Origin: JBOGEN01 sp050743265
Lineage (GTDB): Bacteria > Actinomycetota > Actinomycetes > JBOGEN01
Length of the DNA: 21,745 nt
Reading direction: 5' to 3'
NCBI GenBank assembly: GCA_050743265.1
Contig: JBOGEN010000212.1
Location: forward strand, 1-21,745
The translations under genes and the position numbers were made by a program. Position 1 is the first letter of the stretch; the number at the start of each line of letters is the position of its first letter. Under the pieces are notes generated by a model. The model searched no databases, was not told the origin of the DNA, and saw only the letters and a list, made by a program, of their open reading frames with translations. Below are positions 7,565 to 14,053 of the stretch, in pieces.

Positions 7565-7935
7565 GGTCTCGGGCTCGTCCTTCGGCAGGTTCGACAGTGG
7601 GGCAGGTTCGACGCCAGGTTCGACAGCGGGGCCCTGTGGCCCCGGCCGGTCGGCGGCCGGTGTGCTGGCCCGCGCCGGGCCATACGGGTCAGCCGGGTGG
7701 GCACGATGACGCGCCCGCCCTCGGTTCTGCTGCCCGGTGGAGCGATCCCTCTACCGTACAAGCCGCCGTTTACCTCAGGTTTGCCCGTCGCGTGCCCGCG
7801 GCAGTCCTCGCTCGGCTCCTCGTCCGGCCTCTCGCTAGGCTTGCCGCCGGACGTCCGCCCCTGCCCGTTCGCTCGTCCTGATTTCGCTGTCACCCCTGTC
7901 CCACGCCCTGTCGTGCGACCACGGAGGAGTTCTGC
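7565..7935. other. Divergent intergenic region between the NAGGN operon and the phosphofructokinase gene
   Basis: These 371 bp contain no convincing gene. Next to the amidotransferase start are three direct repeats, listed separately. The pfk side carries TAGGCT at 7836-7841, a possible -10 with no good -35, and a strong GGAGGAG 6 nt before the ATG. ACCGTA at 7753-7758 reads TACGGT on the minus strand and could be a -10 for the operon, but again lacks a clear -35. That would fit an alternative stress sigma factor, although I cannot show it. Confidence 0.5.
7586..7631. repeat. Three direct repeats CAGGTTCGAC before the NAGGN operon
   Basis: CAGGTTCGAC occurs at 7586-7595, 7603-7612 and 7615-7624. 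The first and third copies extend to a 17-mer, CAGGTTCGACAGTGGGG versus CAGGTTCGACAGCGGGG. They lie 22-67 nt upstream of the asnO start codon. The arrangement is either a response-regulator-like operator or a small duplication. Confidence 0.75.
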
Positions 7936-8961
7936 ATGCGTGTCGGAGTGCTCACCGGAGGCGGTGACTGCCCCGGGCTGAACGCCGTCATCCGGGCCGT
8001 GGTCCGCAAGGGCACCTCCCGGTACGGCTACGACTTCGTCGGGTTCCGGGACGGCTGGCGCGGTCCGCTCGAGGGCGAGACCCGTCCGCTGGACATCGGC
8101 GCCGTGCGCGGCATCCTCCCCCGGGGCGGCACGATCCTCGGCTCGTCCCGGACGAACCCGCTGTCCGTGGACGGGGGAGTCGACCGGATCAGGAAGAACC
8201 TGGCCCGGCTCGGGGTGGACGCGCTGGTGGCCATCGGCGGCGAGGACACGCTCGGCGTGGCGACCCGGTTGCACGCCGAGGGCGTCCGCGTGGTGGGCGT
8301 GCCCAAGACCATCGACAACGACCTCGGCGCCACCGACTACACCTTCGGGTTCGACACCGCGGTGAACATCGCGATGGAGGCCATCGACCGTCTGCACACG
8401 ACGGCGGAGTCCCACCACCGCGCGCTCATCGTGGAGGTGATGGGCCGGCACGCGGGCTGGATCGCGCTGCACGCGGGCCTGGCCGGCGGGGCCAACGTGA
8501 TCCTCATCCCCGAGCAGCCGTTCGACATCGAGAAGGTCTGCACGTACATCGAGAGCCGGTTCCGTACGAACTACTCGCCGATCGTCGTCGCGGCCGAGGG
8601 GGCGACGCCCCAGAAGGGCACTCTCGCCCTGCAGACGGGCGAGAAGGACGCCTTCGGCCACGTCCGGCTCGGGGGCATCGGCGCCGTCCTGGAGCGCGAG
8701 ATCTCCGAGCGCACGGGCCAGGAGGCCCGCACCACGGTGCTGGGGCACATCCAGCGCGGGGGCACGCCGACCGCGTTCGACCGGTGGCTCGCCACCCGGT
8801 TCGGGCTGCACGCGATCGAGGCCGTCTCCGACGGCGACTTCGGGTCGATGGTCGCGCTGCGCGGCACCGACATCGTCCGCGCCCCGCTATCCGAGGCCAC
8901 GGAGACCCTGAAGACGGTCAGCCCCGAGCTGTACGCCGAGGCCGAGGTCTTCTTCGGCTGA
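7936..8961 (+). CDS. pfp: 6-phosphofructokinase, predicted pyrophosphate-dependent
   Basis: A 341-residue group-A phosphofructokinase that phosphorylates fructose 6-phosphate in glycolysis. Visible motifs are TGGGDCPGLN (7-16), IGGEDTLG (100-107), PKTIDNDL (123-130) with catalytic Asp127, the MGRHAGW substrate motif and LGHIQRGG. By E. coli numbering, which matches directly here, position 104 is Asp and 124 is Lys. ATP enzymes have Gly104 and most have Gly124, whereas Asp104 blocks the ATP phosphate site and is the mark of PPi-dependent enzymes such as that of Amycolatopsis methanolica. The PPi reaction is reversible, so it could also serve gluconeogenesis. The ATG has GGAGGAG 6 nt upstream. 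It is monocistronic and followed by a strong hairpin. If the donor were ATP, the symbol pfkA would apply. Confidence 0.92.
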   Translation: MRVGVLTGGGDCPGLNAVIRAVVRKGTSRYGYDFVGFRDGWRGPLEGETRPLDIGAVRGILPRGGTILGSSRTNPLSVDGGVDRIRKNLARLGVDALVAIGGEDTLGVATRLHAEGVRVVGVPKTIDNDLGATDYTFGFDTAVNIAMEAIDRLHTTAESHHRALIVEVMGRHAGWIALHAGLAGGANVILIPEQPFDIEKVCTYIESRFRTNYSPIVVAAEGATPQKGTLALQTGEKDAFGHVRLGGIGAVLEREISERTGQEARTTVLGHIQRGGTPTAFDRWLATRFGLHAIEAVSDGDFGSMVALRGTDIVRAPLSEATETLKTVSPELYAEAEVFFG

Positions 8962-8980
8962 CCCTCCCGCCCGTACGACA

Positions 8981-9019
8981 GCGGAGGACCCCGGCGCACG
9001 TGGTGCCGGGGTCCTCCGC
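8981..9019. terminator. Bidirectional hairpin terminator between convergent genes
   Basis: GCGGAGGACCCCGGC (8981-8995) and its exact reverse complement at 9005-9019 make a perfect 15-bp stem with a 9-nt loop. It sits 20 nt after the phosphofructokinase stop and 33 nt beyond the stop of the convergent small gene. There is no T-tract, as is common in actinobacteria. Confidence 0.85.
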
Positions 9020-9052
9020 GGTGCTGGGTCGGGCCGTGGTGTCGGGCCGCCC

Positions 9053-9229
9053 TCAGGCGGCGACGGGGGAGCGGGACACGACGGTGCGGCCGCGCAGCAG
9101 GCGCAGGTGCTCGCCGCAGTAGCAGTCGAGCTCCACCTCGATCCCCGCGGCGGTGTTGCGCAGACGGCTGATCCTCGACTCGGTGAAGAGCACCGAGCTG
9201 TCGTGGCGTGGGCAGTAGGCGGCGAGCAT
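9053..9229 (-). CDS. Small Cys/His-rich conserved protein, possible zinc-binding
   Basis: A 58-residue cytoplasmic protein starting at the ATG at 9229, which is preceded by GAGGGGAGG with 8 nt spacing. An in-frame extension upstream would lack a Shine-Dalgarno. It begins MLAAYCPRH and carries CYCG near residue 40, giving a CxxH...CxC set that could hold one metal ion. The rest reads as short strands (VLFTESRISRLRNT, GIEVELDCYCGE). Proteins of this size and pattern are common in actinobacteria, but I know no function. It has its own good promoter at 9305-9333, is not in an operon, and its 3' end faces the shared terminator. Confidence 0.75.
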   Translation of the reverse strand: MLAAYCPRHDSSVLFTESRISRLRNTAAGIEVELDCYCGEHLRLLRGRTVVSRSPVAA

Positions 9230-9304
9230 GGGGTTTTCCTCCCCTCGGGGTGCGCCGGCCCCAAGTTCGGGGTCTGTCAGCACCAAAATGTTTTGACGCT
9301 CCTG

Positions 9305-9333
9305 ACGGTAGCAGAGGTGTCAGGACCGTTCAA
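9305..9333 (-). promoter_or_regulatory. Promoter of the small Cys/His protein gene
   Basis: On the minus strand TTGAAC (9333-9328), a 17-nt spacer and TACCGT (9310-9305) form one of the best vegetative promoters in the window. The predicted start near 9298 leaves about 70 nt of untranslated leader. Confidence 0.65.
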
Positions 9334-9384
9334 TGGTTTTGAGGGTGACACTTTCTCGTGCTCGGCTGCCGCGGGGACGGGCTC

Positions 9385-9390
9385 TAGGCT
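9385..9390 (+). promoter_or_regulatory. -10 box of a leaderless promoter for class II DAHP synthase
   Basis: TAGGCT is followed by 8 nt and then the GTG start at 9399, so the transcript would begin at or next to the start codon. No clear -35 is visible and there is no Shine-Dalgarno before the GTG, which fits leaderless translation. Confidence 0.5.
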
Positions 9391-9398
9391 GGGCTCCC

Positions 9399-10835
9399 GT
9401 GAGCCCTGGAAACCCGCCTCGCGACCCCCGTCGAGACCCCGCTCGCGAGGCCTGGCGGAGCCTGCCCGCCGCCCAGCAGCCCGGGTGGCCGGAGCCGATC
9501 GCCGTCCGCCGCGTCCACGACACCCTGGCTGGGTTGCCCCCGCTGGTCACCGCGGGCGAGTGCGACACGTTGCGGGACCGCCTGGCAGCCGTCGCCCGCG
9601 GGGAGGCCTTCCTCCTCCAGGGCGGGGACTGCGCGGAGACGTTCGCCGGGGTCACCGCCGGCGCGATCCGTGACAAGATCAAGACCCTGCTGCAGATGGC
9701 GGTCGTGCTCACCTATGGGGCGGCCGTCCCCGTCGTCAAGGTCGGCCGGATGGCCGGCCAGTACGCCAAGCCGCGCTCCCGGGACACCGAGCTGGTCCCC
9801 TCCGGCCTGCCGGGGGAGGGGCCGGTCGAGCTCGCCTCGTACCGCGGGGACGCCGTCAACGGCGAGCATCGGGAGGCCGCGGCCCGCGAGCCGGACCCCG
9901 ACCGCATGGTGCGGGCGTACCACGCCGCGGCCGCCACGCTGAACCTCGTCCGGGCGTACGCCCACGGCGGCTTCGCCGACCTGCGCCAGGTGCACGCATG
10001 GAACGCCGACTTCGTCCGGCGCAGCCCGGCAGGCCAGCACTACGAGGCGATCGCGGGTGAGATCGACCGCGCCCTCGCGTTCATGCAGGCGTGCGGCGTC
10101 GACCTCGACCGGCTCGAGTCCACCCACGGCGTCGAGCTGTACGCCAGCCACGAGGCGCTGCTGCTCGAGTACGAGGACGCGCTCACCCGCGTCGACGAGC
10201 GGTCCGGTGACCCGTACGGGCTTTCCGGCCATCTGCTCTGGATCGGTGAGCGCACCCGTGCCCTCGACGGCGCGCACGTGGCGTGGGCGGCCACCGTGGC
10301 GAACCCGGTCGCGGTCAAGCTCGGCGCGTCCACCTCGCCGGACGACGCGCTGGCCCTCGTCGAGCGCCTCGACCCCGGGCGTACTCCTGGCCGGCTGTCG
10401 ATGGTCACCCGGATGGGCGCGCGGCGGGTCCGCGACGTGCTGCCGCCGCTCGTCGAGAAGGTGACCGCGGCCGGGTCCGAGGTCGTCTGGGTGTGCGACC
10501 CGATGCACGGCAACACCACGGAGTCCTCGACCGGGCTCAAGACCCGTCACTTCGACGACATCGTCGACGAGGTCACCGGGTTCTTCGAGGTGCACAGGTC
10601 GCTCGGCACGGTGCCCGGCGGGCTGCACGTCGAGCTCACCGGGGACGACGTGACCGAGTGCCTGGGCGGCGCGGACCGCCTGGTCGACGCCGACCTCGCC
10701 GGGCGCTACGAGACCGCCTGCGACCCGCGGCTGAACGTCCGCCAGTCGCTGGAGCTGGCCTTCCTCGTGGCCGAGATGCTCAGTGGGCGTCGGGCTCGGA
10801 CACCCGGCGACCCGGCCCGAGGACCGGCGCTGTGA
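9399..10835 (+). CDS. 3-deoxy-7-phosphoheptulonate synthase, class II
   Basis: A 478-residue class II (plant/AroH-Mtb type) DAHP synthase. It condenses phosphoenolpyruvate and erythrose 4-phosphate in the first step of the shikimate pathway. Diagnostic motifs are LLQGGDCAETF with the metal-binding Cys, KVGRMAGQYAKPRS for PEP and phosphate, WNADFV, WIGERTR, NPVAVKLG, MVTRMG, CDPMHGNT and GGLHVELTG. Length and order are those of the family. The GTG at 9399 is chosen because the -10-like TAGGCT lies 8 nt before it and typical proteins begin shortly before the AWRSLPAAQQPGWP-like segment. The C-terminal 20 residues are Arg/Pro-rich. The threonine aldolase follows 52 nt later, apparently with its own promoter. 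A second, unrelated DAHP synthase lies at 12908-13963. Confidence 0.93.
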   Translation: MSPGNPPRDPRRDPAREAWRSLPAAQQPGWPEPIAVRRVHDTLAGLPPLVTAGECDTLRDRLAAVARGEAFLLQGGDCAETFAGVTAGAIRDKIKTLLQMAVVLTYGAAVPVVKVGRMAGQYAKPRSRDTELVPSGLPGEGPVELASYRGDAVNGEHREAAAREPDPDRMVRAYHAAAATLNLVRAYAHGGFADLRQVHAWNADFVRRSPAGQHYEAIAGEIDRALAFMQACGVDLDRLESTHGVELYASHEALLLEYEDALTRVDERSGDPYGLSGHLLWIGERTRALDGAHVAWAATVANPVAVKLGASTSPDDALALVERLDPGRTPGRLSMVTRMGARRVRDVLPPLVEKVTAAGSEVVWVCDPMHGNTTESSTGLKTRHFDDIVDEVTGFFEVHRSLGTVPGGLHVELTGDDVTECLGGADRLVDADLAGRYETACDPRLNVRQSLELAFLVAEMLSGRRARTPGDPARGPAL

Positions 10836-10874
10836 CAGCCGGGTCCCGGGTGCGGGCCCCCTTGTCACGGGCCG

Positions 10875-10880
10875 TAACGT
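10875..10880 (+). promoter_or_regulatory. -10 box of a leaderless promoter for threonine aldolase
   Basis: TAACGT lies 7 nt before the ATG at 10888, the leaderless spacing. It is framed by the inverted repeat GTCACG (10864-10869) and CGTGAC (10878-10883), so a protein bound there would cover the -10. No good -35 is seen. Confidence 0.45.
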
Positions 10881-10887
10881 GACCGCC

Positions 10888-11925
10888 ATGCTCGTCGACC
10901 TCCGCAGCGACACCGTCACCAAGCCCACCCCAGGGATGAGGGCGGCGATGGCCGCGGCCGACGTCGGCGACGACGTGTACGGCGAGGACCCGAGCGTGCG
11001 ACGCCTGGAGGACACGGTCGCGGCCCTGTTCGACAAGCCCGCAGCCGTCTTCGTGCCGACCGGGACCATGGGCAACCAGATCTGTCTGCGCCTCGTCTGC
11101 CCGCCCGCGGACGAGGTGCTCTGCGACGCGGACGCCCACGTCGTCACGTACGAGGGCGGGGGAGCGGCCCAGCACGGCGGCCTGCAGACCCGCACCGTGG
11201 TGACCGAGCGCGGCCTGCTCTCGCCGGCCGAGGTCGCCCGGCAGATCCGCACTCCGCAATGGGGCACGGTGGTCACCCGCGCGGTCGCCGTCGAGCACAC
11301 GCACAACCGGGGCGGGGGAGCGGTCTACCCGCTGGCGACGCTGACCGAGCTGCGCGGCCTCACCCGGGAGCACGACGTGGCGCTGCACTGCGACGGCGCC
11401 CGCGTGTGGAACGCGCACGTGACGACCGGGACGTCGCTGGCCAGCTACGGAGCCCTGTTCGACACGATGTCCGTCTGCCTGTCCAAGGGCTTGGGCGCTC
11501 CTGTCGGCTCGCTGGTCGTCTGCGACGCGGAGAAGGCCGACGAAGCCCGGACGCTTCGCCGGCGGCTCGGCGGCAGCTGGCGGCAGGCCGGGGTGCTCGC
11601 CGCCGCGGGCCTGTACGCCATCGAGCACCACGTCCAGCGTCTCGCGGACGACCACACCCGGGCCAAGCGGCTCGCTGGGCAGCTCTCCGACGCCGCACCG
11701 GGCTCCTGCGACCCCGACGCGGTCGAGACCAACATCGTCCCGCTCGACCTGTCGGTGACCCCCTGGACGACCACGAGCCTCGTGGCCGCAGCTCGTGAGG
11801 ACGGGGTGCTCGTCTCGCCGATCGGGCCGCGTCGCGCCCGCCTCGTCACGCACCTCGACCTCGACGACGAGGCCGTGGACACGGCGGCGAAGGTGCTCGG
11901 GCAGCTCCTGGCGTCCGGGGGCTGA
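10888..11925 (+). CDS. ltaE: Low-specificity L-threonine aldolase family protein
   Basis: A 345-residue fold-type I PLP enzyme of the beta-eliminating lyase family, splitting threonine/allo-threonine to glycine and acetaldehyde or acting on a similar beta-hydroxy amino acid. It starts MLVDLRSDTVTKPTPGMRAAMAAADVGDDVYGEDPS in the typical way (RSDTVT and GDDVYGED are family signatures). Next come VPTGTMGNQ, the PLP-stacking region DAHVVTYEGGG, the cofactor-binding Asp in LHCDGARVWN, and the Schiff-base Lys in SVCLSKGLGAPVGS. I choose the ATG at 10888 rather than the GTG at 10879 because of the family N terminus and the TAACGT box 7 nt upstream. Gly from this reaction could feed ThiO, but the genes are far apart. 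Confidence 0.9.
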   Translation: MLVDLRSDTVTKPTPGMRAAMAAADVGDDVYGEDPSVRRLEDTVAALFDKPAAVFVPTGTMGNQICLRLVCPPADEVLCDADAHVVTYEGGGAAQHGGLQTRTVVTERGLLSPAEVARQIRTPQWGTVVTRAVAVEHTHNRGGGAVYPLATLTELRGLTREHDVALHCDGARVWNAHVTTGTSLASYGALFDTMSVCLSKGLGAPVGSLVVCDAEKADEARTLRRRLGGSWRQAGVLAAAGLYAIEHHVQRLADDHTRAKRLAGQLSDAAPGSCDPDAVETNIVPLDLSVTPWTTTSLVAAAREDGVLVSPIGPRRARLVTHLDLDDEAVDTAAKVLGQLLASGG

Positions 11926-11940
11926 CGCTTCAGCGGCTCA

Positions 11941-11985
11941 GTCTTGAGTGGCTGAGTCTTGAGTGGCTGAGTCTTGAGTGGCTGA
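11941..11985. repeat. Three perfect 15-bp tandem repeats between convergent genes
   Basis: GTCTTGAGTGGCTGA is repeated exactly at 11941-11955, 11956-11970 and 11971-11985. It lies in the 67-bp gap between the threonine aldolase and bacterioferritin stops. The AT-richer composition stands out from the flanking coding sequence. It is a candidate variable-number repeat. Confidence 0.95.
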
Positions 11986-11998
11986 GCCCGGCTCAGCC
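11980..11998. terminator. GC hairpin at the convergent 3' ends
   Basis: GGCTGAG (11980-11986), loop CCCGG, CTCAGCC (11992-11998) form a perfect 7-bp stem that overlaps the bacterioferritin stop codon. It probably helps stop transcription coming from the threonine aldolase side. There is no T-run. Confidence 0.45.
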
Positions 11999-12475
11999 CG
12001 GGGAGGGGTGCTCCGTGACCTGGGCCAGGTACAGCTGTTCGCCGAGCGCGTCGATGAGGCCGAGCTGGGTCTCGAGGTAGTCGATGTGCTCCTCCTCGTC
12101 GGCGAGGATCTCCTCGAAGAGGTTGGCCGAGGTCACGTCGCCGACCTCGCGCATGTGCACGATGCCGTTGCGGAGCCGCTCGACCGCGGCAACCTCGATG
12201 CTCATGTCCGCGCGGAACTGCTCGGGCACGGTCTGGCCGACGTTGAGCGTGAACAGCCGCTGATAGTTCGGGAGGCCTTCGAGGAAGAGGATGCGCTCGG
12301 TGAGCTTCTCGGCGTGCTTCATCTCGTCGAGAGACTCGTGCCGGGTGTACGCCGCAAGGGTCGTGTAGCCCCAGTTCTCCTGCATCTTCGCGTGCAGGAA
12401 GTACTGGTTGATCGCAGTGAGCTCCGCAGTCAGCTGCTCGTTGAGGAACTCGAGGACCTTGCGGTCGCCCTGCAT
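11993..12475 (-). CDS. bfr: Bacterioferritin
   Basis: A 160-residue haem-containing ferritin that oxidises Fe(II) and stores it as a mineral in a 24-mer shell. All ferroxidase ligands are present at canonical positions: Glu18, Tyr25, Glu51, His54, Glu94, Glu127 and His130. Met52, the interfacial haem ligand, is also there. The ATG at 12475 (MQGDRKVLEFLNEQL) has GGGAGG 8 nt upstream and gives the standard length; the longer in-frame start overlaps bfd and adds a non-homologous tail. It follows bfd by 19 nt on the same transcript, so the DtxR/IdeR-type box upstream of bfd may control both genes. Confidence 0.96.
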   Translation of the reverse strand: MQGDRKVLEFLNEQLTAELTAINQYFLHAKMQENWGYTTLAAYTRHESLDEMKHAEKLTERILFLEGLPNYQRLFTLNVGQTVPEQFRADMSIEVAAVERLRNGIVHMREVGDVTSANLFEEILADEEEHIDYLETQLGLIDALGEQLYLAQVTEHPSPG

Positions 12476-12494
12476 AGGAAGCGCCTCCCGCGTC

Positions 12495-12695
12495 TTAGAC
12501 GGCGAGGGACATCCTGCCACCGGGGAGGCAGGCCGGCGCCGACCGGGTCAGCGCGGCACAGATGCGCTGCGAGCACGAGCCGCAGCCGGTGCCGGCGCCG
12601 CAGCGGGCCGCGACGTCGTCCTCGGTGCGGGCACCGTCGGCGATCTCGGCGTGGAGATCGTCCTCGGTGACCGCGTAGCAGATGCAGACATACAT
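12495..12695 (-). CDS. bfd: Bacterioferritin-associated ferredoxin
   Basis: A 66-residue [2Fe-2S] protein. The four cluster cysteines are Cys4, Cys6, Cys38 and Cys41, i.e. CxC-x31-CxxC, the Bfd/NirB-type fer2_BFD pattern (MYVCICYAVTEDDL, then GCGSC). Bfd binds bacterioferritin and passes electrons to the stored ferric core to release iron. Its place directly upstream of bfr supports this. No clear Shine-Dalgarno is seen before the ATG at 12695. The C-terminal 18 residues (APACLPGGRMSLAV end) are beyond the conserved domain. Its promoter overlaps an iron box, so expression is likely highest when iron is scarce. Confidence 0.93.
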   Translation of the reverse strand: MYVCICYAVTEDDLHAEIADGARTEDDVAARCGAGTGCGSCSQRICAALTRSAPACLPGGRMSLAV

Positions 12696-12720
12696 GAGGA
12701 AAGGCGCTTCGCTCGACGAC

Positions 12721-12739
12721 TTAGGTTCGCCTTACCTTA
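12721..12739. promoter_or_regulatory. DtxR/IdeR-type iron box
   Basis: TTAGGTTCGCCTTACCTTA agrees with the IdeR/DtxR 19-bp consensus TTAGGTTAGGCTAACCTAA at 15 of 19 positions, including the outer TTAGGTT and the inner ACCT. It covers the -10 box and the predicted start point of the bfd-bfr promoter, a position expected for repression by the iron-loaded regulator. Confidence 0.8.
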
Positions 12740-12761
12740 CCCGCTCCACCTCGTGACGCAA
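12734..12761 (-). promoter_or_regulatory. Promoter of the bfd-bfr operon
   Basis: On the minus strand TTGCGT (12761-12756), a 16-nt spacer and TAAGGT (12739-12734) form a sigma-70-type promoter. Initiation is expected near 12727, about 30 nt before the bfd start. Confidence 0.65.
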
Positions 12762-12770
12762 GCCCGTCCG

Positions 12771-12805
12771 GCGAAGTCGCTCCAGAGGCGAAGTCGGTCC
12801 CAGAG
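12771..12805. repeat. 17/18-bp tandem duplication upstream of the bfd promoter
   Basis: GCGAAGTCGCTCCAGAG (12771-12787) is followed at once by GCGAAGTCGGTCCCAGAG (12788-12805), differing by one substitution and one inserted C. It begins 10 bp upstream of the bfd -35 box. The rest of the gap to 12907 holds a loose GC-rich hairpin (CTCGTG 12830-12835 with CACGAG 12846-12851) that may end the DAHP synthase transcript. Confidence 0.75.
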
Positions 12806-12907
12806 GGCACAGGGCGGCGGCGCCCACTCCTCGTGTCCACGGGGGCACGAGGCCACGCGCAGGACGCCGCCGCGTCCGCTGTCTCCCGGAGGGCGGGGGA
12901 ACGTCGA

Positions 12908-13963
12908 TCAGACGGGCGAGGGGGTGCTGTCCAGCCGCGGGGACGGCTCGGCGAGCGTCCGGCCGACCAGCGGCGGCAGCGCCCGGGTGGCCGCGGCCAG
13001 CGCACGCAGGTCCGAGTCGACCAGGGCCTGCGGGCCGTCGCAGAGGGCGTCCTCAGGGTGCGGGTGGACGTCGACGATGATGCCGTCGGCCCCCACGGCG
13101 ATCGCGGCCCGGGACAGCGGCAGGACCAGGTCCCGCCGGCCGCCCGAGTGAGACGGGTCCACGAGAACGGGGAGGTGCGAGAGCCCGTGCACCACCGGGA
13201 CGGCGCTGATGTCGAGCGTGAAGCGGGTCGCCTTCTCGAACGTCCGGATGCCGCGCTCGCACAGCACGATGTCGAGGGTGCCGCGCTGCGCGACGTACTC
13301 GGCCGCCATCAGCCACTCCTCGATCGTGGCCTGCAGGCCACGCTTGAGGAGCACGGGGAGGCCGGCGCCGCCCGCGGCCTGCAGCAGGCCGAAGTTCTGC
13401 ATGTTGCGCGTGCCGATCTGCAGCATGTCGGCGTGCTTGGCCACGAGGTCGACGTCGTGCGGGTCCACCACCTCGGTGACCACGGGCATGTCCAGCGAGC
13501 GGCCGACCTCGGCGAGGATCTCGAGCCCGCGGCGTCCCAGCCCCTGGAACGCGTACGGCGACGTGCGCGGCTTGAAGGCCCCGCCACGCAGGATCGTCGC
13601 GCCTGCGGCCTTGGCCATCTGCGCCGCCTCGTACGTCTGCTCCGGCGACTCCACCGCGCAGGGACCGGCGAGCAGCGTGACCGTCTCCGGTCCGATCGGC
13701 ACGCCCTTCACCCACACCGTGCTCATGTCCGGGTGGTTCTGCCGGCTCACCAGCTTGTACGGGGTCGAGATCCGGAGGACCTCGCTCACCCCGCGCATCG
13801 TGCGCAGGTTCAGCGCGCGGAACTGCTCCACGTCCCCGACCAGCCCGATGATGGTGCGGTTGACGCCCCTGCTGACGAACGCGTCACCGCCGGCGGCGGT
13901 CACGCGTCCCACCACCGAGTCGACGTCGTCCGTCGAGGCGTCCGGACTCATCACCACGACCAT
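12908..13963 (-). CDS. aroF: 3-deoxy-7-phosphoheptulonate synthase, type I-beta
   Basis: A 351-residue DAHP synthase of the Thermotoga/Bacillus type. Residues 1 to about 70 (MVVVMSPDASTDDVDSVVGRV...) form the ferredoxin-like regulatory domain that binds aromatic amino acids in the Thermotoga enzyme. The barrel follows, with LLAGPCAVES, KAAGATILRGGAFKPRTSPYAFQGLG, VVTEVVDPHDV, IGTRNMQNF, LLKRG, LCERGIRTFEKATRFTLDISAVP, VDPSHSGGRRDLV and DGIIVDVHPHPEDALCDG, all canonical PEP, phosphate and metal sites. The ATG at 13963 has GGAGG 4 nt upstream. It duplicates the reaction of the class II enzyme at 9399-10835. Expression is probably controlled by the aromatic leader peptide and hairpin at 14009-14131, besides likely allosteric feedback on the protein. 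Confidence 0.95.
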   Translation of the reverse strand: MVVVMSPDASTDDVDSVVGRVTAAGGDAFVSRGVNRTIIGLVGDVEQFRALNLRTMRGVSEVLRISTPYKLVSRQNHPDMSTVWVKGVPIGPETVTLLAGPCAVESPEQTYEAAQMAKAAGATILRGGAFKPRTSPYAFQGLGRRGLEILAEVGRSLDMPVVTEVVDPHDVDLVAKHADMLQIGTRNMQNFGLLQAAGGAGLPVLLKRGLQATIEEWLMAAEYVAQRGTLDIVLCERGIRTFEKATRFTLDISAVPVVHGLSHLPVLVDPSHSGGRRDLVLPLSRAAIAVGADGIIVDVHPHPEDALCDGPQALVDSDLRALAAATRALPPLVGRTLAEPSPRLDSTPSPV

Positions 13964-14008
13964 GGTTCCTCCGTCTCTGCCCCCGAGCAGGCGTGCCCGA
14001 GACGACGA

Positions 14009-14036
14009 GAGCCCCGGGCCAGCCAGCCCGGGGCTC
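14009..14036 (-). terminator. Attenuator hairpin in the aroF leader
   Basis: On the minus strand GAGCCCCGGGC (14036-14026), loop TGGCTG, GCCCGGGGCTC (14019-14009) form a perfect 11-bp stem, followed by TCGTCGTCT. It lies between the leader-peptide stop and the aroF start, so it is not an end-of-gene terminator. The 5' arm (CCCGGGC, 14032-14026) can also pair with GCCCGGG at 14096-14090 inside the leader-peptide gene, giving a possible alternative fold. Only base complementarity was checked; energies were not computed. Confidence 0.7.
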
Positions 14037-14053
14037 GTTTCTCTGCGGGTCGC

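Noticed and set aside
7586..7631. LexA/SOS box in the GTTCGAC repeats
   Set aside because: The actinobacterial SOS box is an inverted TCGAAC-N4-GTTCGA; here the copies are direct repeats with no facing half-site.
11941..11985. CRISPR array
   Set aside because: The repeats are 15 bp, contiguous, without spacers and without cas genes nearby.
12813..12874. Strong terminator after aroF
   Set aside because: The GC-rich arms pair only over short, interrupted stretches; it is mentioned as a weak possibility, not annotated.
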